Below, piece by piece: positions 1 through 8,527 of a stretch of DNA of 45,901 bases. The DNA is from an uncultured Prevotellaceae bacterium (GTDB lineage: Bacteria; Bacteroidota; Bacteroidia; Bacteroidales; Bacteroidaceae), in assembly GCA_902774925.1 (NCBI GenBank), contig CACYKE010000016.1:1-45901 (forward strand), given 5' to 3'. Below the pieces are notes generated by a model, which saw nothing but the letters and a program-made list of their open reading frames with translations, made no database searches and was not told the DNA's origin. The number at the start of each line of letters is the position of its first letter. Position 1 is the first letter of the stretch. Made by a program: the position numbers and the translations under genes.

Positions 1-841
1 CGTTTCTGGTCAGTTGGAGGGCGAGCTGGGTGCTACGGCCCTGGGTGCTATCTACACCTTCGGTCCTACGTTCCGCGCTGAGAATTCGAATACCCCTCGT
101 CACTTGGCTGAGTTCTGGATGGTAGAGCCTGAGGTTGCTTTCCTCGACCAGGAAGAGCTGATGGACCTCGAAGAGGACTTTATCAAGTACTGCGTACGCT
201 GGGCTTTGGATAATTGTAAGGACGACCTGCAATTCCTGAACCAGATGATTGACAAGACGCTGATTGAGCGTCTGGAGGGTGTACTCAAGGAGACCTTCGT
301 ACGCCTGCCTTATACAGAGGGTATCAACATCCTGCAGGAGGCTATCAAGAACGGTAAGAAGTTCGAGTTCCCCTGCAATTGGGGCGACGACCTTGCTTCA
401 GAGCACGAGCGCTACTTGGTGGAAGAGCACTTCAAGAAGCCCGTTATTATGACCGACTATCCTACAGCTATCAAGTCGTTCTACATGAAGCAGAACGAGG
501 ATGCTCCCGCAGGTATGACGTTGGGCTCCAGCATAGGCTATAAGGGTACCATTGCTCCTGGTCCTACCATGCAGGGTACCGACGTGCTGTTCCCACAGAT
601 TGGTGAAATCATTGGTGGTTCCGTCCGTGAGGAGAGCTACGATAAGCTGATGGGTGAGATTAAGCGCCGCGATATGGATATGACCCACCTCTGGTGGTAT
701 ATCGACACCCGCAAATGGGGCTCATGTCCTCACGCTGGTTTCGGTCTCGGTTTCGAGCGTCTTATCCTGTTCGTCACTGGTATGCAGAACATCCGCGACG
801 TCATCCCCTTCCCCCGTACTCCCAAGAGTGCTGAGTTCTAA
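1..841 (+). CDS. asnS: Asparaginyl-tRNA synthetase, C-terminal part (5' end outside window)
   Basis: This is the catalytic half of a class IIb aminoacyl-tRNA synthetase that charges tRNA-Asn in the cytoplasm. The frame is open to the window edge ([10 protein letters not shown] precedes the first in-window TTG), so the true start lies upstream and the TTG at 14 is internal. Class II motif 2 is visible as [21 protein letters not shown]-like sequence near the beginning, and motif 3 as GFGLGFERL near the end. The C-terminus RTPKSAEF is the usual ending of AsnRS, with the TAA at 839-841. The FRAENS and HLAEFWM wording favours AsnRS over AspRS or LysRS. Its last 120 bp overlap a convergent ABC transporter gene on the other strand. 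Confidence 0.95.
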   Translation, partial: VSGQLEGELGATALGAIYTFGPTFRAENSNTPRHLAEFWMVEPEVAFLDQEELMDLEEDFIKYCVRWALDNCKDDLQFLNQMIDKTLIERLEGVLKETFVRLPYTEGINILQEAIKNGKKFEFPCNWGDDLASEHERYLVEEHFKKPVIMTDYPTAIKSFYMKQNEDAPAGMTLGSSIGYKGTIAPGPTMQGTDVLFPQIGEIIGGSVREESYDKLMGEIKRRDMDMTHLWWYIDTRKWGSCPHAGFGLGFERLILFVTGMQNIRDVIPFPRTPKSAEF

Positions 842-1483
842 CAGTCCGTCACGCATGTGAATAGTGCGATCGGTGATATTCGCCAGACCTTCGTCGTGGG
901 TAACGATGACGAAGGTCTGGTTGTATTTATCCCTCAGGTCGAAAAACAACTGGTGCAGTTCTTCCTTATTCTTGGAGTCGAGCGAGCCACTGGGTTCGTC
1001 TGCAAGAATGACAGCGGGATTGTTGATGAGTGCACGGGCTACTGCCACACGCTGTTTCTCACCGCCACTGAGTTCGTTGGGCTTATGATGGGCACGGTCT
1101 GATAGTCCCATAAACTGCAATAATTCCTCAGCCCTCTGACGGGCTGCCCTCTGCGAAGTGCCTGCGATATAGGCTGGAATCATGATGTTCTCCAACGCCG
1201 TGAATTCAGGCAACAACTGGTGGAACTGAAACACAAAACCGATATGCTTGTTGCGGAAATCCGAGAGCTTCTTTTGCGACAGGGAGGTCACATCGACAGA
1301 ATCGACACACACCGTGCCGGCATCCGGATGGTCCAACGTACCGATAATCTGCAGGAGGGTTGTCTTGCCAGCGCCACTGGGGCCAACGATACTTACCACC
1401 TCACCCTTATTGATCGTGAGGTCGATACCTTTCAAAACTTCCAATGAGCCGAAACTCTTTTTAATGCCTTTGATTTCTATCAT
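722..1483 (-). CDS. LolD-like ABC transporter ATPase with antisense-encoded tail
   Basis: This is an ATP-binding subunit of the LolD/MacB family, which powers release of lipoproteins or other substrates from the inner membrane together with LolC/E- or MacB-type permeases. Walker A (GPSGAGKT), the Q-loop with a Lol-type context ([15 protein letters not shown]), the signature LSGGEKQR, Walker B ([10 protein letters not shown]) and the H-loop (VIVTHDE) are all present. The family body ends at about residue 214 (IHMRDGLL). A further 38 or so polar, acidic residues are read from the antisense strand of the asnS 3' end, so the protein is 253 aa against roughly 220-230 for the family. The start lies 6 bp after the antiporter stop, so the two are probably co-transcribed. 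No permease gene is adjacent, and the exact substrate cannot be seen. Confidence 0.88.
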   Translation of the reverse strand: MIEIKGIKKSFGSLEVLKGIDLTINKGEVVSIVGPSGAGKTTLLQIIGTLDHPDAGTVCVDSVDVTSLSQKKLSDFRNKHIGFVFQFHQLLPEFTALENIMIPAYIAGTSQRAARQRAEELLQFMGLSDRAHHKPNELSGGEKQRVAVARALINNPAVILADEPSGSLDSKNKEELHQLFFDLRDKYNQTFVIVTHDEGLANITDRTIHMRDGLLELSTLGSTGEGDDVADVLHTSDEQDKTLETETETSVRT

Positions 1484-1489
1484 AACAAC

Positions 1490-3622
1490 TTACATCTTCC
1501 TTCTTTTATTAATCCATCGTGATATACTGTCATAGATACTGCTCTCCTCCTGATGCTGTGCAGCGGTAAAGGTCATACTCTCCTCCTTGGCATCGCCATA
1601 CTGGTCTGGGAAGAGTATCATAAGGTTCTTGCCACTGAAGTGCTGCATCAGTTCGTTGGGCAGACGTTCCAGCGCATTCTTATACGAGATGGTACCCTTA
1701 CGGGCCGTGATAACCACAAACATGTGGTCTTCGTTGATGTTGGCAGCAAGCTTAGGCAGCTCGTTCCAATGAGCCATATAGGTGTATTCTGCCCTCACGC
1801 TAGAATGGCGGTTATTGATGTATTCGCGAATGAGTTCCAACGACTCGTTACGCCCGTGGAACTGGATACGGCAGTCCAGATTGCCTGCCATGCGTGCTAG
1901 TCGTTCCAACCAGCGGTGGAAACCCGGCTCGAATTCTGCTCTTGAGGGTACTGCCACCTGTATTCTGCGTAACGTGTTCAAGGGTTGGACAAATCGTGTC
2001 AGCACGATCTGACGGTTCAGACCATTATAAAGACTCTGGATGAATTCACCCCAGAACTTCGGATTGACGTCCGTATGGACGTGCATACCCATGATGATCT
2101 CCGAGACTCCAAACTCACGGAAGGCGTGTTTGATGCCGTTGGCAATGTTGGTGGCCAGTCGTACCTGTGTCTGCATCTGTATGTCGCTAGCTGAAGCCCG
2201 CTGTTCCAAACGTTCCAACAGGCGCAAACCGTCCTCACGATGTTTGCTCGCTTGGACGTCGTCATACACCACGTTCAGTGCCACCAAGCCACGATTCAAC
2301 TTCTGGTTTCTCACCATGATAGCCAGTTCCAACAACTGAGGAGCAATCTCGGGGTACTTCACGCAGAGCATGATTTTCTCGTCATCCTTCGACTGCGAAC
2401 CCTGCTCCGCGGGTTGCAACCTATTAGCCAGCGTAATCTGTTGTGCAGCATGCTCTGTCATCATCGTCGAAATGATACAGGTGATGAGGATCATGATGAC
2501 AACACCATTCAACATCTCGTCGTTCACCAGATACACCCCTGGGGTTACTTCCAACTTCATACCCACCATCACCATGGCAATGGCACCGGCAGCATGGGCA
2601 CAGGTCAGTCCGAACATCATATTACCTGCCGACTTCGGTAGTCGGAACAAAAGGCTCGACAGGTAGGCCGCCACAGCCTTGCCGAAGGTTCCGAAGAAGA
2701 CTATCAGTCCGACGATGAACAGCATGTGAACACCCTCAAACAGCGTCCTTACGTTAATCAGCATTCCCACACCGATGAGGAAATAAGGGATAAAAATCGC
2801 ATTACCGATAAACTCTATCCTATTCATCAAGGGTGACACATGAGGAATGTACCTGTTTAAAATCAGTCCTGACAGGAAGGCTCCGACTATACCCTCTACG
2901 CCTATGAATTCGGAAATGGCAGCCGACAGGAACATCACGCAAAGCACAAAGATGAACTGCATGATGGCATCAGAGTAACGTCGCAAGAAGTAACGCGACA
3001 ATTTCGGAATACCCCATGACAGCAGGACACAGAAAGCTGTGAATTTCAGCAGGAATAAGATCCAAAACACAAACCCCACGTCTTCACCGTACGATGCTGC
3101 CAAGGCTGCTAGCATCAACAGAGCAAGGAACAACGAAATCATCGACGACCCCACGCTCAGCATCACACTCGAGTCACGTCCCAGACCGTAGCGCGAAATA
3201 ATTGGGTAGGCTATCAACGTGTTCGAGGCCATGATACACCCCAACAGGAAGGACGCCTGTCCGGAATACCCCAATAGCCAGATAGCCATGAAATAAGTGA
3301 TTAGCAAAGGCGTCAGACACGTCAGCAGTCCGAACAGCAGGAACCGTCGCGAGTTTTTCTTGACACTCTCCAGGTCCATCTCCAATCCTGCCAGAAACAT
3401 GATATAGAGCAGACCAACCTTTCCAAACAGTTCAAACGACGAGTCGCGTTCCAGGATGTTCAAGCCATATCTTCCCACCAGTACACCTGCCAACACCATA
3501 CCAATGATGTGGGGAATACGCAGTTTACCCATGATGATAGGTGCTGACAATATAATCAACAGCACGACAAAGAAGATCACTGTCGGGCTCGTGATGGGGA
3601 AATATGACGACAATATCAGCAT
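1490..3622 (-). CDS. CPA2-family cation/proton antiporter with C-terminal cytosolic domain
   Basis: This is an inner-membrane monovalent cation:proton antiporter of the KefB/CPA2 type. About the first 400 residues form some 12 hydrophobic segments, with the family wording GVVGR-like (VLVGRYGLNIL), LYIMFLAGLEMDLES and EGIVGAFLSGLILNR. The last 280 or so residues are soluble and look like a universal-stress-type tail (for example SEIIMGMHVHTD), not a Rossmann KTN domain. An ATG at 3661 would add 13 residues, but it lies inside the promoter described at 3631-3662. I therefore use the ATG at 3622 (MLILSSYFPITSP), which still keeps the first membrane segment. The protein is then 710 aa. It is followed at once by the LolD-like gene. 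Transported ion (Na+ or K+) unknown. Confidence 0.88.
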   Translation of the reverse strand: MLILSSYFPITSPTVIFFVVLLIILSAPIIMGKLRIPHIIGMVLAGVLVGRYGLNILERDSSFELFGKVGLLYIMFLAGLEMDLESVKKNSRRFLLFGLLTCLTPLLITYFMAIWLLGYSGQASFLLGCIMASNTLIAYPIISRYGLGRDSSVMLSVGSSMISLFLALLMLAALAASYGEDVGFVFWILFLLKFTAFCVLLSWGIPKLSRYFLRRYSDAIMQFIFVLCVMFLSAAISEFIGVEGIVGAFLSGLILNRYIPHVSPLMNRIEFIGNAIFIPYFLIGVGMLINVRTLFEGVHMLFIVGLIVFFGTFGKAVAAYLSSLLFRLPKSAGNMMFGLTCAHAAGAIAMVMVGMKLEVTPGVYLVNDEMLNGVVIMILITCIISTMMTEHAAQQITLANRLQPAEQGSQSKDDEKIMLCVKYPEIAPQLLELAIMVRNQKLNRGLVALNVVYDDVQASKHREDGLRLLERLEQRASASDIQMQTQVRLATNIANGIKHAFREFGVSEIIMGMHVHTDVNPKFWGEFIQSLYNGLNRQIVLTRFVQPLNTLRRIQVAVPSRAEFEPGFHRWLERLARMAGNLDCRIQFHGRNESLELIREYINNRHSSVRAEYTYMAHWNELPKLAANINEDHMFVVITARKGTISYKNALERLPNELMQHFSGKNLMILFPDQYGDAKEESMTFTAAQHQEESSIYDSISRWINKRRKM

Positions 3623-3630
3623 TTCGTTGG

Positions 3631-3662
3631 CAAAGGTACGAATAAGTGAGCAAAAAGCCAAA
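3631..3662 (-). promoter_or_regulatory. Bacteroidota-type promoter of the antiporter gene
   Basis: On the minus strand, TTTG (3659-3662) is followed after exactly 20 bp by TACCTTTG (3631-3638). This matches the TTTG-N19-21-TAnnTTTG consensus of the Bacteroidota housekeeping sigma factor. Only 8 bp separate it from the ATG at 3622, so the transcript would begin about 4-5 nt before the start codon. Confidence 0.7.
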
Positions 3663-3704
3663 TTTTTGAGCAGTGAATGCTAGAAAAAATGGAAAATACC
3701 GTAT

Positions 3705-5255
3705 CTATGCTTTTTTCTCTTCGAAATATCCCCAGACAGTCAGTTCCTTGTCAGCAAGTGGCGTCTTGAACAGGTAGCTAGCTAGATAACCCACTACGAG
3801 GACGATAAGGTGGCTATAGACGCCCAGCATATATTTGTGATGGGTGAAGTTCCAGTCGCCTAAGTCAAGTAGGGTTTCCTTGACACCTGTGCCATGAATG
3901 TCGACCTTCGTAGAGGTGAGCACAGCATAGGCCGTAAACAGCACAGCGGCAGCAATACCGATGTAGAGCCCTTGTTTGTTGGCTCGACGACTGAACAGAC
4001 CCAGCATAAAGATACCGACAATACCCGCAGAGAAGATGGCATAGAGCGAGAACAGTGCACCAAGAACGCCTTCTCCGCCCCACGAGATGTAAAGACAGGC
4101 AACACCAATGGCACCCGCACCGGCAATCACAACCATCCATTTGCCGAAACGCAACTGCTGTTTGTCATCCGTATGTTTGCGGAATCGTACGTAATAGTCC
4201 TGCACGGCAATGGCAGAGAGACAGTTGAGGTCGGCATCTAACGACGAGATAGCCGCAGCAGCGAGGGCGGCAATGATGAGGCCACGAATACCGACAGGCA
4301 ATTCGTGAGCAATAAAATAGGGGAATACCTCATCGGCCTTTAGTTCTTCAGGCAATAGCGGCGCACCTTGGGCATGGTAGTATGCAAAGAGTGCTGTACC
4401 GATAAACATAAACAACGCCCAAATGGGAACAGACATCAGCACACCGATATAGGCCGCCTTCTTGGCCTCACGGTCGTTTTTGGCAGCCAGATAACGTTGC
4501 ACGATGGTTTGGTCGGTACCATACTTCTGCAGTGCATAGAAGATACCATTGAGCACCATCACCAGGAAACACAGCTCACTGAGGCTCCAGTCGTAGGGTC
4601 CGAAGTCAATTTTGTTGTACTCACCTGCAATGCGGAATAGTTCGGACGGTCCTCCGTCGATGCCGAACATCAGAATCAGAATACAGATAATGCCGCCACC
4701 TATGAGTAATGCTCCTTGCACTACATCCATCCAGACAATAGCCTCCATACCACCAAGCAGAGTCAGGATGATAATGGTAATACCCAACACCAATACAATA
4801 CTATATATATTAATGTTTAAGAACGTAGCCAATGCCATGGAAACGAGGAAAAACACCGTTCCTGCCTTTGAGAAATGACCCAAGGTGAAGGCAAACGACG
4901 AGTAAAGACGTGCAAAGAGTCCGAAACGGCGCTCGAAATACTCGTAGGTAGACAGGCGGATAACCTTACGGAACAATGGTACAATGATACCGATAAGGGC
5001 TACGAGTACAATAGGCACCATCAATCCTTGAACCAATAGAATCCAGTTGCCGGCATATGCTGCACCAGGATAGGCGAGAAATGTCACGCTGGAGATGAGC
5101 GTAGCGAAAATAGAAATACCCACTGCCCAGGCAGGAATTTTTCCACCGCCAGCGAAATAGGTCGACGTGTCTTTTTGCCTATGGGCGAAATACATACCCA
5201 TCCCGATGGCTGCAGCTATCGAGATAAGCACTATGGTATAATCAATCCAATGCAT
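3705..5255 (-). CDS. Sodium:solute symporter (SSS family)
   Basis: This is a 516-residue inner-membrane Na+/solute symporter of the SSS family (PutP/SGLT/SiaT relatives), with about 13-14 hydrophobic segments. Family features include the N-terminal TSTYFAGGGKIPAWAVG segment, the ISSVTFLAYPG segment, the RLSTYEYFERRFG loop and ALAAAAISSLDADLN, which resembles the conserved sodium-site helix 8. Its start overlaps the end of the upstream lyase gene by 14 bp, so the two are almost certainly translated together, and the lyase probably acts on the imported solute or a derivative. A sialic acid such as N-acetylneuraminate is a reasonable guess from this pairing. The sequence alone does not fix the substrate, and no nanE, nanK or sialidase gene is nearby. 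Confidence 0.88.
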   Translation of the reverse strand: MHWIDYTIVLISIAAAIGMGMYFAHRQKDTSTYFAGGGKIPAWAVGISIFATLISSVTFLAYPGAAYAGNWILLVQGLMVPIVLVALIGIIVPLFRKVIRLSTYEYFERRFGLFARLYSSFAFTLGHFSKAGTVFFLVSMALATFLNINIYSIVLVLGITIIILTLLGGMEAIVWMDVVQGALLIGGGIICILILMFGIDGGPSELFRIAGEYNKIDFGPYDWSLSELCFLVMVLNGIFYALQKYGTDQTIVQRYLAAKNDREAKKAAYIGVLMSVPIWALFMFIGTALFAYYHAQGAPLLPEELKADEVFPYFIAHELPVGIRGLIIAALAAAAISSLDADLNCLSAIAVQDYYVRFRKHTDDKQQLRFGKWMVVIAGAGAIGVACLYISWGGEGVLGALFSLYAIFSAGIVGIFMLGLFSRRANKQGLYIGIAAAVLFTAYAVLTSTKVDIHGTGVKETLLDLGDWNFTHHKYMLGVYSHLIVLVVGYLASYLFKTPLADKELTVWGYFEEKKA

Positions 5256-6138
5256 TTACCTTATCTATTATCGTTTGTTCTTCGTCAGCAGAAAGTCTTG
5301 TCAGGGGCATGAGCATCCAGGGTTCACAAAGACCTTTCGTGCTCATCATCACTTTCAGGGCAGTTAGGCTCTGGCCCAGCGTGCGGTCTTTCTGATAGAT
5401 CTTGGCTATCTCGTTGGTCTCGTCCTGAAGCCGGTTGGCCGTTACCATATCATCAGCCACAGCAGCATCAAATAATTGTTGGAACATCTCTGGCACAAAG
5501 TTGCCCGTTGAGGGGACGATGCCATTTCCACCGAGTTCCAAAGCGTGAGCCGACTGTGCCGCCCAACCACAGAAATAGGCAAACTCCGGATGACTCTTGG
5601 TAATCTCAATGCACTGTGCCATACGATCCAGATCACGCTCCGAGTCTTTCAATCCCACAATATTGGGATGGTCAGCCAAGCGACGAATCACATCGACCGG
5701 AATAGACATGTGTGTCGTAGCCAGAATATTGTAAAGCATCAACGGCCCCGTGATACAATCGGCCAGCGTCTTGTAATAGTCATACATCTGCTCTGACGTC
5801 AAGGCATAATAGGTCGGCAGGGTGGCTACAATGACATCTGCCCCCAAGGCACTATAAATCTCTGCCTGACGGACTTGTTCACTGAAACAGTTACCGGTAA
5901 GCCCTGCATAAATCAATATCCTACCGCTGGCAGCCTTTACTGCCGTCTCAACAAAAAGTTGCCCGTCAGCCTGACTCACGCTATTGCCTTCTCCCGTTGT
6001 TCCCATCAGAAGGGGAGAGACTTTGTTTTCAGCAAAGAAATCAATTATTCGTTCTACGGCCTTGATGTCAAGCTGCCCATCTTGAGTTACCGGAGTCACC
6101 ATCGGCACCACCACACCACGATACTTACTGTTGTTCAT
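5242..6138 (-). CDS. DapA/NanA-family pyruvate-dependent lyase/aldolase
   Basis: This is a 298-residue class I aldolase of the dihydrodipicolinate synthase / N-acetylneuraminate lyase superfamily (TIM barrel, Schiff-base mechanism). The pyruvate-binding GTTGEGNS loop is at residues 46-53, the catalytic Tyr is at about 136 (MLYNIL), and the Schiff-base Lys is at about 164 (GLKDSE). The arginine that genuine DapA carries just after YNVP (YNVPSRT-like) is absent here (YNILATTHM). That argues against lysine biosynthesis and for a sugar-acid or sialic-acid lyase. The overlap with the downstream symporter supports a catabolic role. I leave the symbol empty because nanA, a keto-deoxy-sugar aldolase and other members cannot be told apart by eye. 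Confidence 0.85.
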   Translation of the reverse strand: MNNSKYRGVVVPMVTPVTQDGQLDIKAVERIIDFFAENKVSPLLMGTTGEGNSVSQADGQLFVETAVKAASGRILIYAGLTGNCFSEQVRQAEIYSALGADVIVATLPTYYALTSEQMYDYYKTLADCITGPLMLYNILATTHMSIPVDVIRRLADHPNIVGLKDSERDLDRMAQCIEITKSHPEFAYFCGWAAQSAHALELGGNGIVPSTGNFVPEMFQQLFDAAVADDMVTANRLQDETNEIAKIYQKDRTLGQSLTALKVMMSTKGLCEPWMLMPLTRLSADEEQTIIDKVNALD

Positions 6139-6283
6139 ACACTTTAAGTATTTTGATTTATCTTATTATATATTAATGACGTACGAGTTTTTGATTAGTC
6201 ATCAGTTTCGACGAGCCAGTCTTTATTAACATTTTTTTGAAAAAAAAGTGGCGCTAAATGATAACTATTTGGGTGAATTTTTG

Positions 6284-6291
6284 TACCTTTG
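6284..6291 (+). promoter_or_regulatory. Candidate -7 element of the nrdDG promoter
   Basis: TACCTTTG is a perfect TAnnTTTG element and lies 131 bp before the nrdD start. No TTTG is found 19-21 bp upstream; a TTTG at 6268-6271 is too close. The -33 element is therefore weak or absent, which would fit an activated promoter. Transcription from here would give an untranslated leader of about 125 nt. Confidence 0.55.
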
Positions 6292-6303
6292 CAGACGATT
6301 AGC

Positions 6304-6369
6304 GTTTACCAAAACGGAAAACTTTTTCCTAAAAGAAAAATAAAAAGTTGTCCAAAACGGAAAATTCCG
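6304..6369 (+). promoter_or_regulatory. nrdD leader: duplicated CCAAAACGGAAAA element and a stem-loop
   Basis: The 13-mer CCAAAACGGAAAA occurs twice, at 6309-6321 and 6352-6364, exactly 43 bp apart. Looser similarity extends the copies to 6304-6323 and 6347-6366. Between and partly inside them, GGAAAACTTTTT (6316-6327) pairs with AAAAAGTTGTCC (6342-6353) with one mismatch, giving a 12-bp stem and a 14-nt loop. A smaller dyad, CGGAA-AA-TTCCG, lies at 6358-6369. All of this is downstream of the candidate promoter, so it would be in the nrdD transcript. It may be a repressor operator pair or an RNA regulatory leader. It does not resemble the NrdR box consensus known to me. Confidence 0.5.
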
Positions 6370-6421
6370 CTAGCATAAAGAGACTTGAAATAACTAAATA
6401 TATATAGAGAGAAATAAACCC

Positions 6422-8524
6422 ATGATGGAGATTAAAAACTTTACTATTACAAAGCGTGACGGAACAAAAGATCGCTTTTCATTAGACAAAATTATGAATG
6501 CCATCGTCAAGGCATTCGAGAGTGTAGACGAACCTGCTGACCTCGGAACTGTATCAAAGATTCTGAGTCATTTGGACATGCACGACGACATTAAGGTGGA
6601 AGACATTCAAAACCAGGTAGAGGAGGCTTTGATGCGCGAAGGATTCTACAAGGTCGCCAAGTCGTTTATCCTTTATCGCCAAGAACACACCGAAGACCGT
6701 GACACACTGGAGAAGATGATGTTCCTCTCTGAGTACACCGAATCGGTCAACGCTGCTACTGGTTCGAAGTACGATGCCAATGCTAATGTGGAACACAAGA
6801 ACATTGCCACGTTGATTGGCGAGTTACCCAAATCGAACTTCATCCGTTTGAACCGACGCCTGCTGGTGGACCGTATCAAGAAGATGTATGGCAAAGACCT
6901 GGCCAATGAATATATCGACAAATTAACCCATCATTTTATATATAAGAACGACGAGACGTCGCTGGCTAACTACTGCGCCTCTATCACCATGTATCCTTGG
7001 CTGATTGGTGGCACGACAGCCATTGGCGGTAACTCTACGGCTCCCACTAACCTGAAGTCATTTGCCGGTGGCTTCGTCAACATGGTATTCATGGTAAGTT
7101 CGATGCTTAGCGGTGCTTGCGCTACCCCCGAGTTCCTGATGTACATGAACTACTTCATCGGGAACGAGTATGGCAAGGACTACTGGCAGCATCCTGACCA
7201 GCAGGCCGACCTTTCGCTGAAGAAGCGTACCATCGACAAAGTCATCACCGACTATTTCGAGCAGATTGTCTACACACTGAACCAACCTACTGGTGCTCGC
7301 AACTATCAGGCTGTGTTCTGGAATGTGGCCTACTACGACAAGTATTACTTCCAGAGTATCTTCGGCGAGTTCTACTTCCCCGATGGCTCACAGCCAGATT
7401 GGGAGGGTCTCTCTTGGTTGCAGAAGCGTTTCATGAAGTGGTTCAATCAGGAGCGTACAAAGACACTGCTGACCTTCCCCGTAGAAACGATGGCTCTGCT
7501 CGTCGACGAGAATGGCGAGTGTAAGGATAAGGAATGGGGCGACTTCACCGCTGAGATGTATGCCGAGGGACATTCGTTCTTTACCTATATGAGTGACAAT
7601 GCGGACTCTTTGAGTTCTTGCTGCCGCCTGCGTAACGAGATTACCGACAACGGTTTCAGCTACACCCTCGGTGCCGGTGGTGTCTCCACAGGTTCGAAGT
7701 CGGTACTGACCATCAATCTGAACCGCTGCATCCAGTATGCTGTCAACCACAAGATGGATTATCTCGAGTATCTCAGTGGCATTATCGACCTGTGTCATAA
7801 AGTCCAATTGGCGTACAACGAGAACCTGAAGGAACTGCAAGCTCATGGAATGCTGCCGCTGTTTGATGCCGGCTACATCAACATCAACCGCCAGTATCTC
7901 ACCATCGGTATCAACGGTCTCGTGGAGGCTGCTGAGTTCATGGGTCTCAAGATTACACCTAATGACGACTATAAGAAGTTCGTACAGGGCATCCTTGGAC
8001 TCATCGAGAAGTACAACAAGCAATACCGTTCGAAGGAGGTGATGTTCAACTGCGAGATGATTCCTGCCGAGAACGTCGGTGTGAAGCACGCCAAGTGGGA
8101 TCGCGAAGACGGCTATTTCGTACCTCGCGACTGCTATAACAGTTATTTCTATGTGGTAGAGGATGATTCACTCACCGTACTTGATAAGTTCAAACTGCAT
8201 GGCGCACCATATATCGAGCACCTCACCGGTGGTTCGGCACTCCACATGAATCTCGACGAGCACCTCTCGAAACAGCAGTATTTGCACCTGCTGAAGGTCG
8301 CTGCACAGGAGGGTTGTAACTACTTCACCTTCAACATCCCCAACACCGTCTGCAACGACTGTGGACATATCGACAAGCGATACCTGAAGGAGTGCCCGCA
8401 TTGCCATTCAAAGAATGTCGATTATATGACCCGTATCATCGGTTATCTGAAGCGCGTATCAAACTTCTCACAGGCTCGTCAGGAAGAGGCTGCCCGCCGT
8501 TTCTATGCGCATACGGAGGCTTAA
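6422..8524 (+). CDS. nrdD: Anaerobic (class III) ribonucleoside-triphosphate reductase
   Basis: This oxygen-sensitive glycyl-radical enzyme reduces ribonucleoside triphosphates to dNTPs under anaerobic growth. The N-terminal 90 or so residues are an ATP-cone allosteric domain (ITKRDGTKDRFSLDKI). The C-terminus has the zinc site C644-x2-C647 and C658-x2-C661, followed by the glycyl-radical loop RIIGYLKRVSNF with the radical Gly at about 674. The length of 700 aa is normal for the family. ATG occurs at 6422 and again at 6425, preceded by the purine run AGAGAGAAATAA; I keep the first. The activase gene nrdG follows after 3 bp. The leader contains duplicated elements that may regulate the operon. 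Confidence 0.95.
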   Translation: MMEIKNFTITKRDGTKDRFSLDKIMNAIVKAFESVDEPADLGTVSKILSHLDMHDDIKVEDIQNQVEEALMREGFYKVAKSFILYRQEHTEDRDTLEKMMFLSEYTESVNAATGSKYDANANVEHKNIATLIGELPKSNFIRLNRRLLVDRIKKMYGKDLANEYIDKLTHHFIYKNDETSLANYCASITMYPWLIGGTTAIGGNSTAPTNLKSFAGGFVNMVFMVSSMLSGACATPEFLMYMNYFIGNEYGKDYWQHPDQQADLSLKKRTIDKVITDYFEQIVYTLNQPTGARNYQAVFWNVAYYDKYYFQSIFGEFYFPDGSQPDWEGLSWLQKRFMKWFNQERTKTLLTFPVETMALLVDENGECKDKEWGDFTAEMYAEGHSFFTYMSDNADSLSSCCRLRNEITDNGFSYTLGAGGVSTGSKSVLTINLNRCIQYAVNHKMDYLEYLSGIIDLCHKVQLAYNENLKELQAHGMLPLFDAGYININRQYLTIGINGLVEAAEFMGLKITPNDDYKKFVQGILGLIEKYNKQYRSKEVMFNCEMIPAENVGVKHAKWDREDGYFVPRDCYNSYFYVVEDDSLTVLDKFKLHGAPYIEHLTGGSALHMNLDEHLSKQQYLHLLKVAAQEGCNYFTFNIPNTVCNDCGHIDKRYLKECPHCHSKNVDYMTRIIGYLKRVSNFSQARQEEAARRFYAHTEA

Positions 8525-8527
8525 ACC

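Noticed and set aside
14-841. TTG at 14 as the start of asnS
   Set aside because: The frame continues to the window edge with typical synthetase sequence (VSGQL) and the protein would lack its anticodon-binding domain; the gene is simply cut by the window.
6304-6369. NrdR operator upstream of nrdD
   Set aside because: NrdR boxes are AT-rich 16-mers in pairs about 31-32 bp apart; the repeats here are CCAAAACGGAAAA, 43 bp apart, and lie downstream of the likely transcription start.
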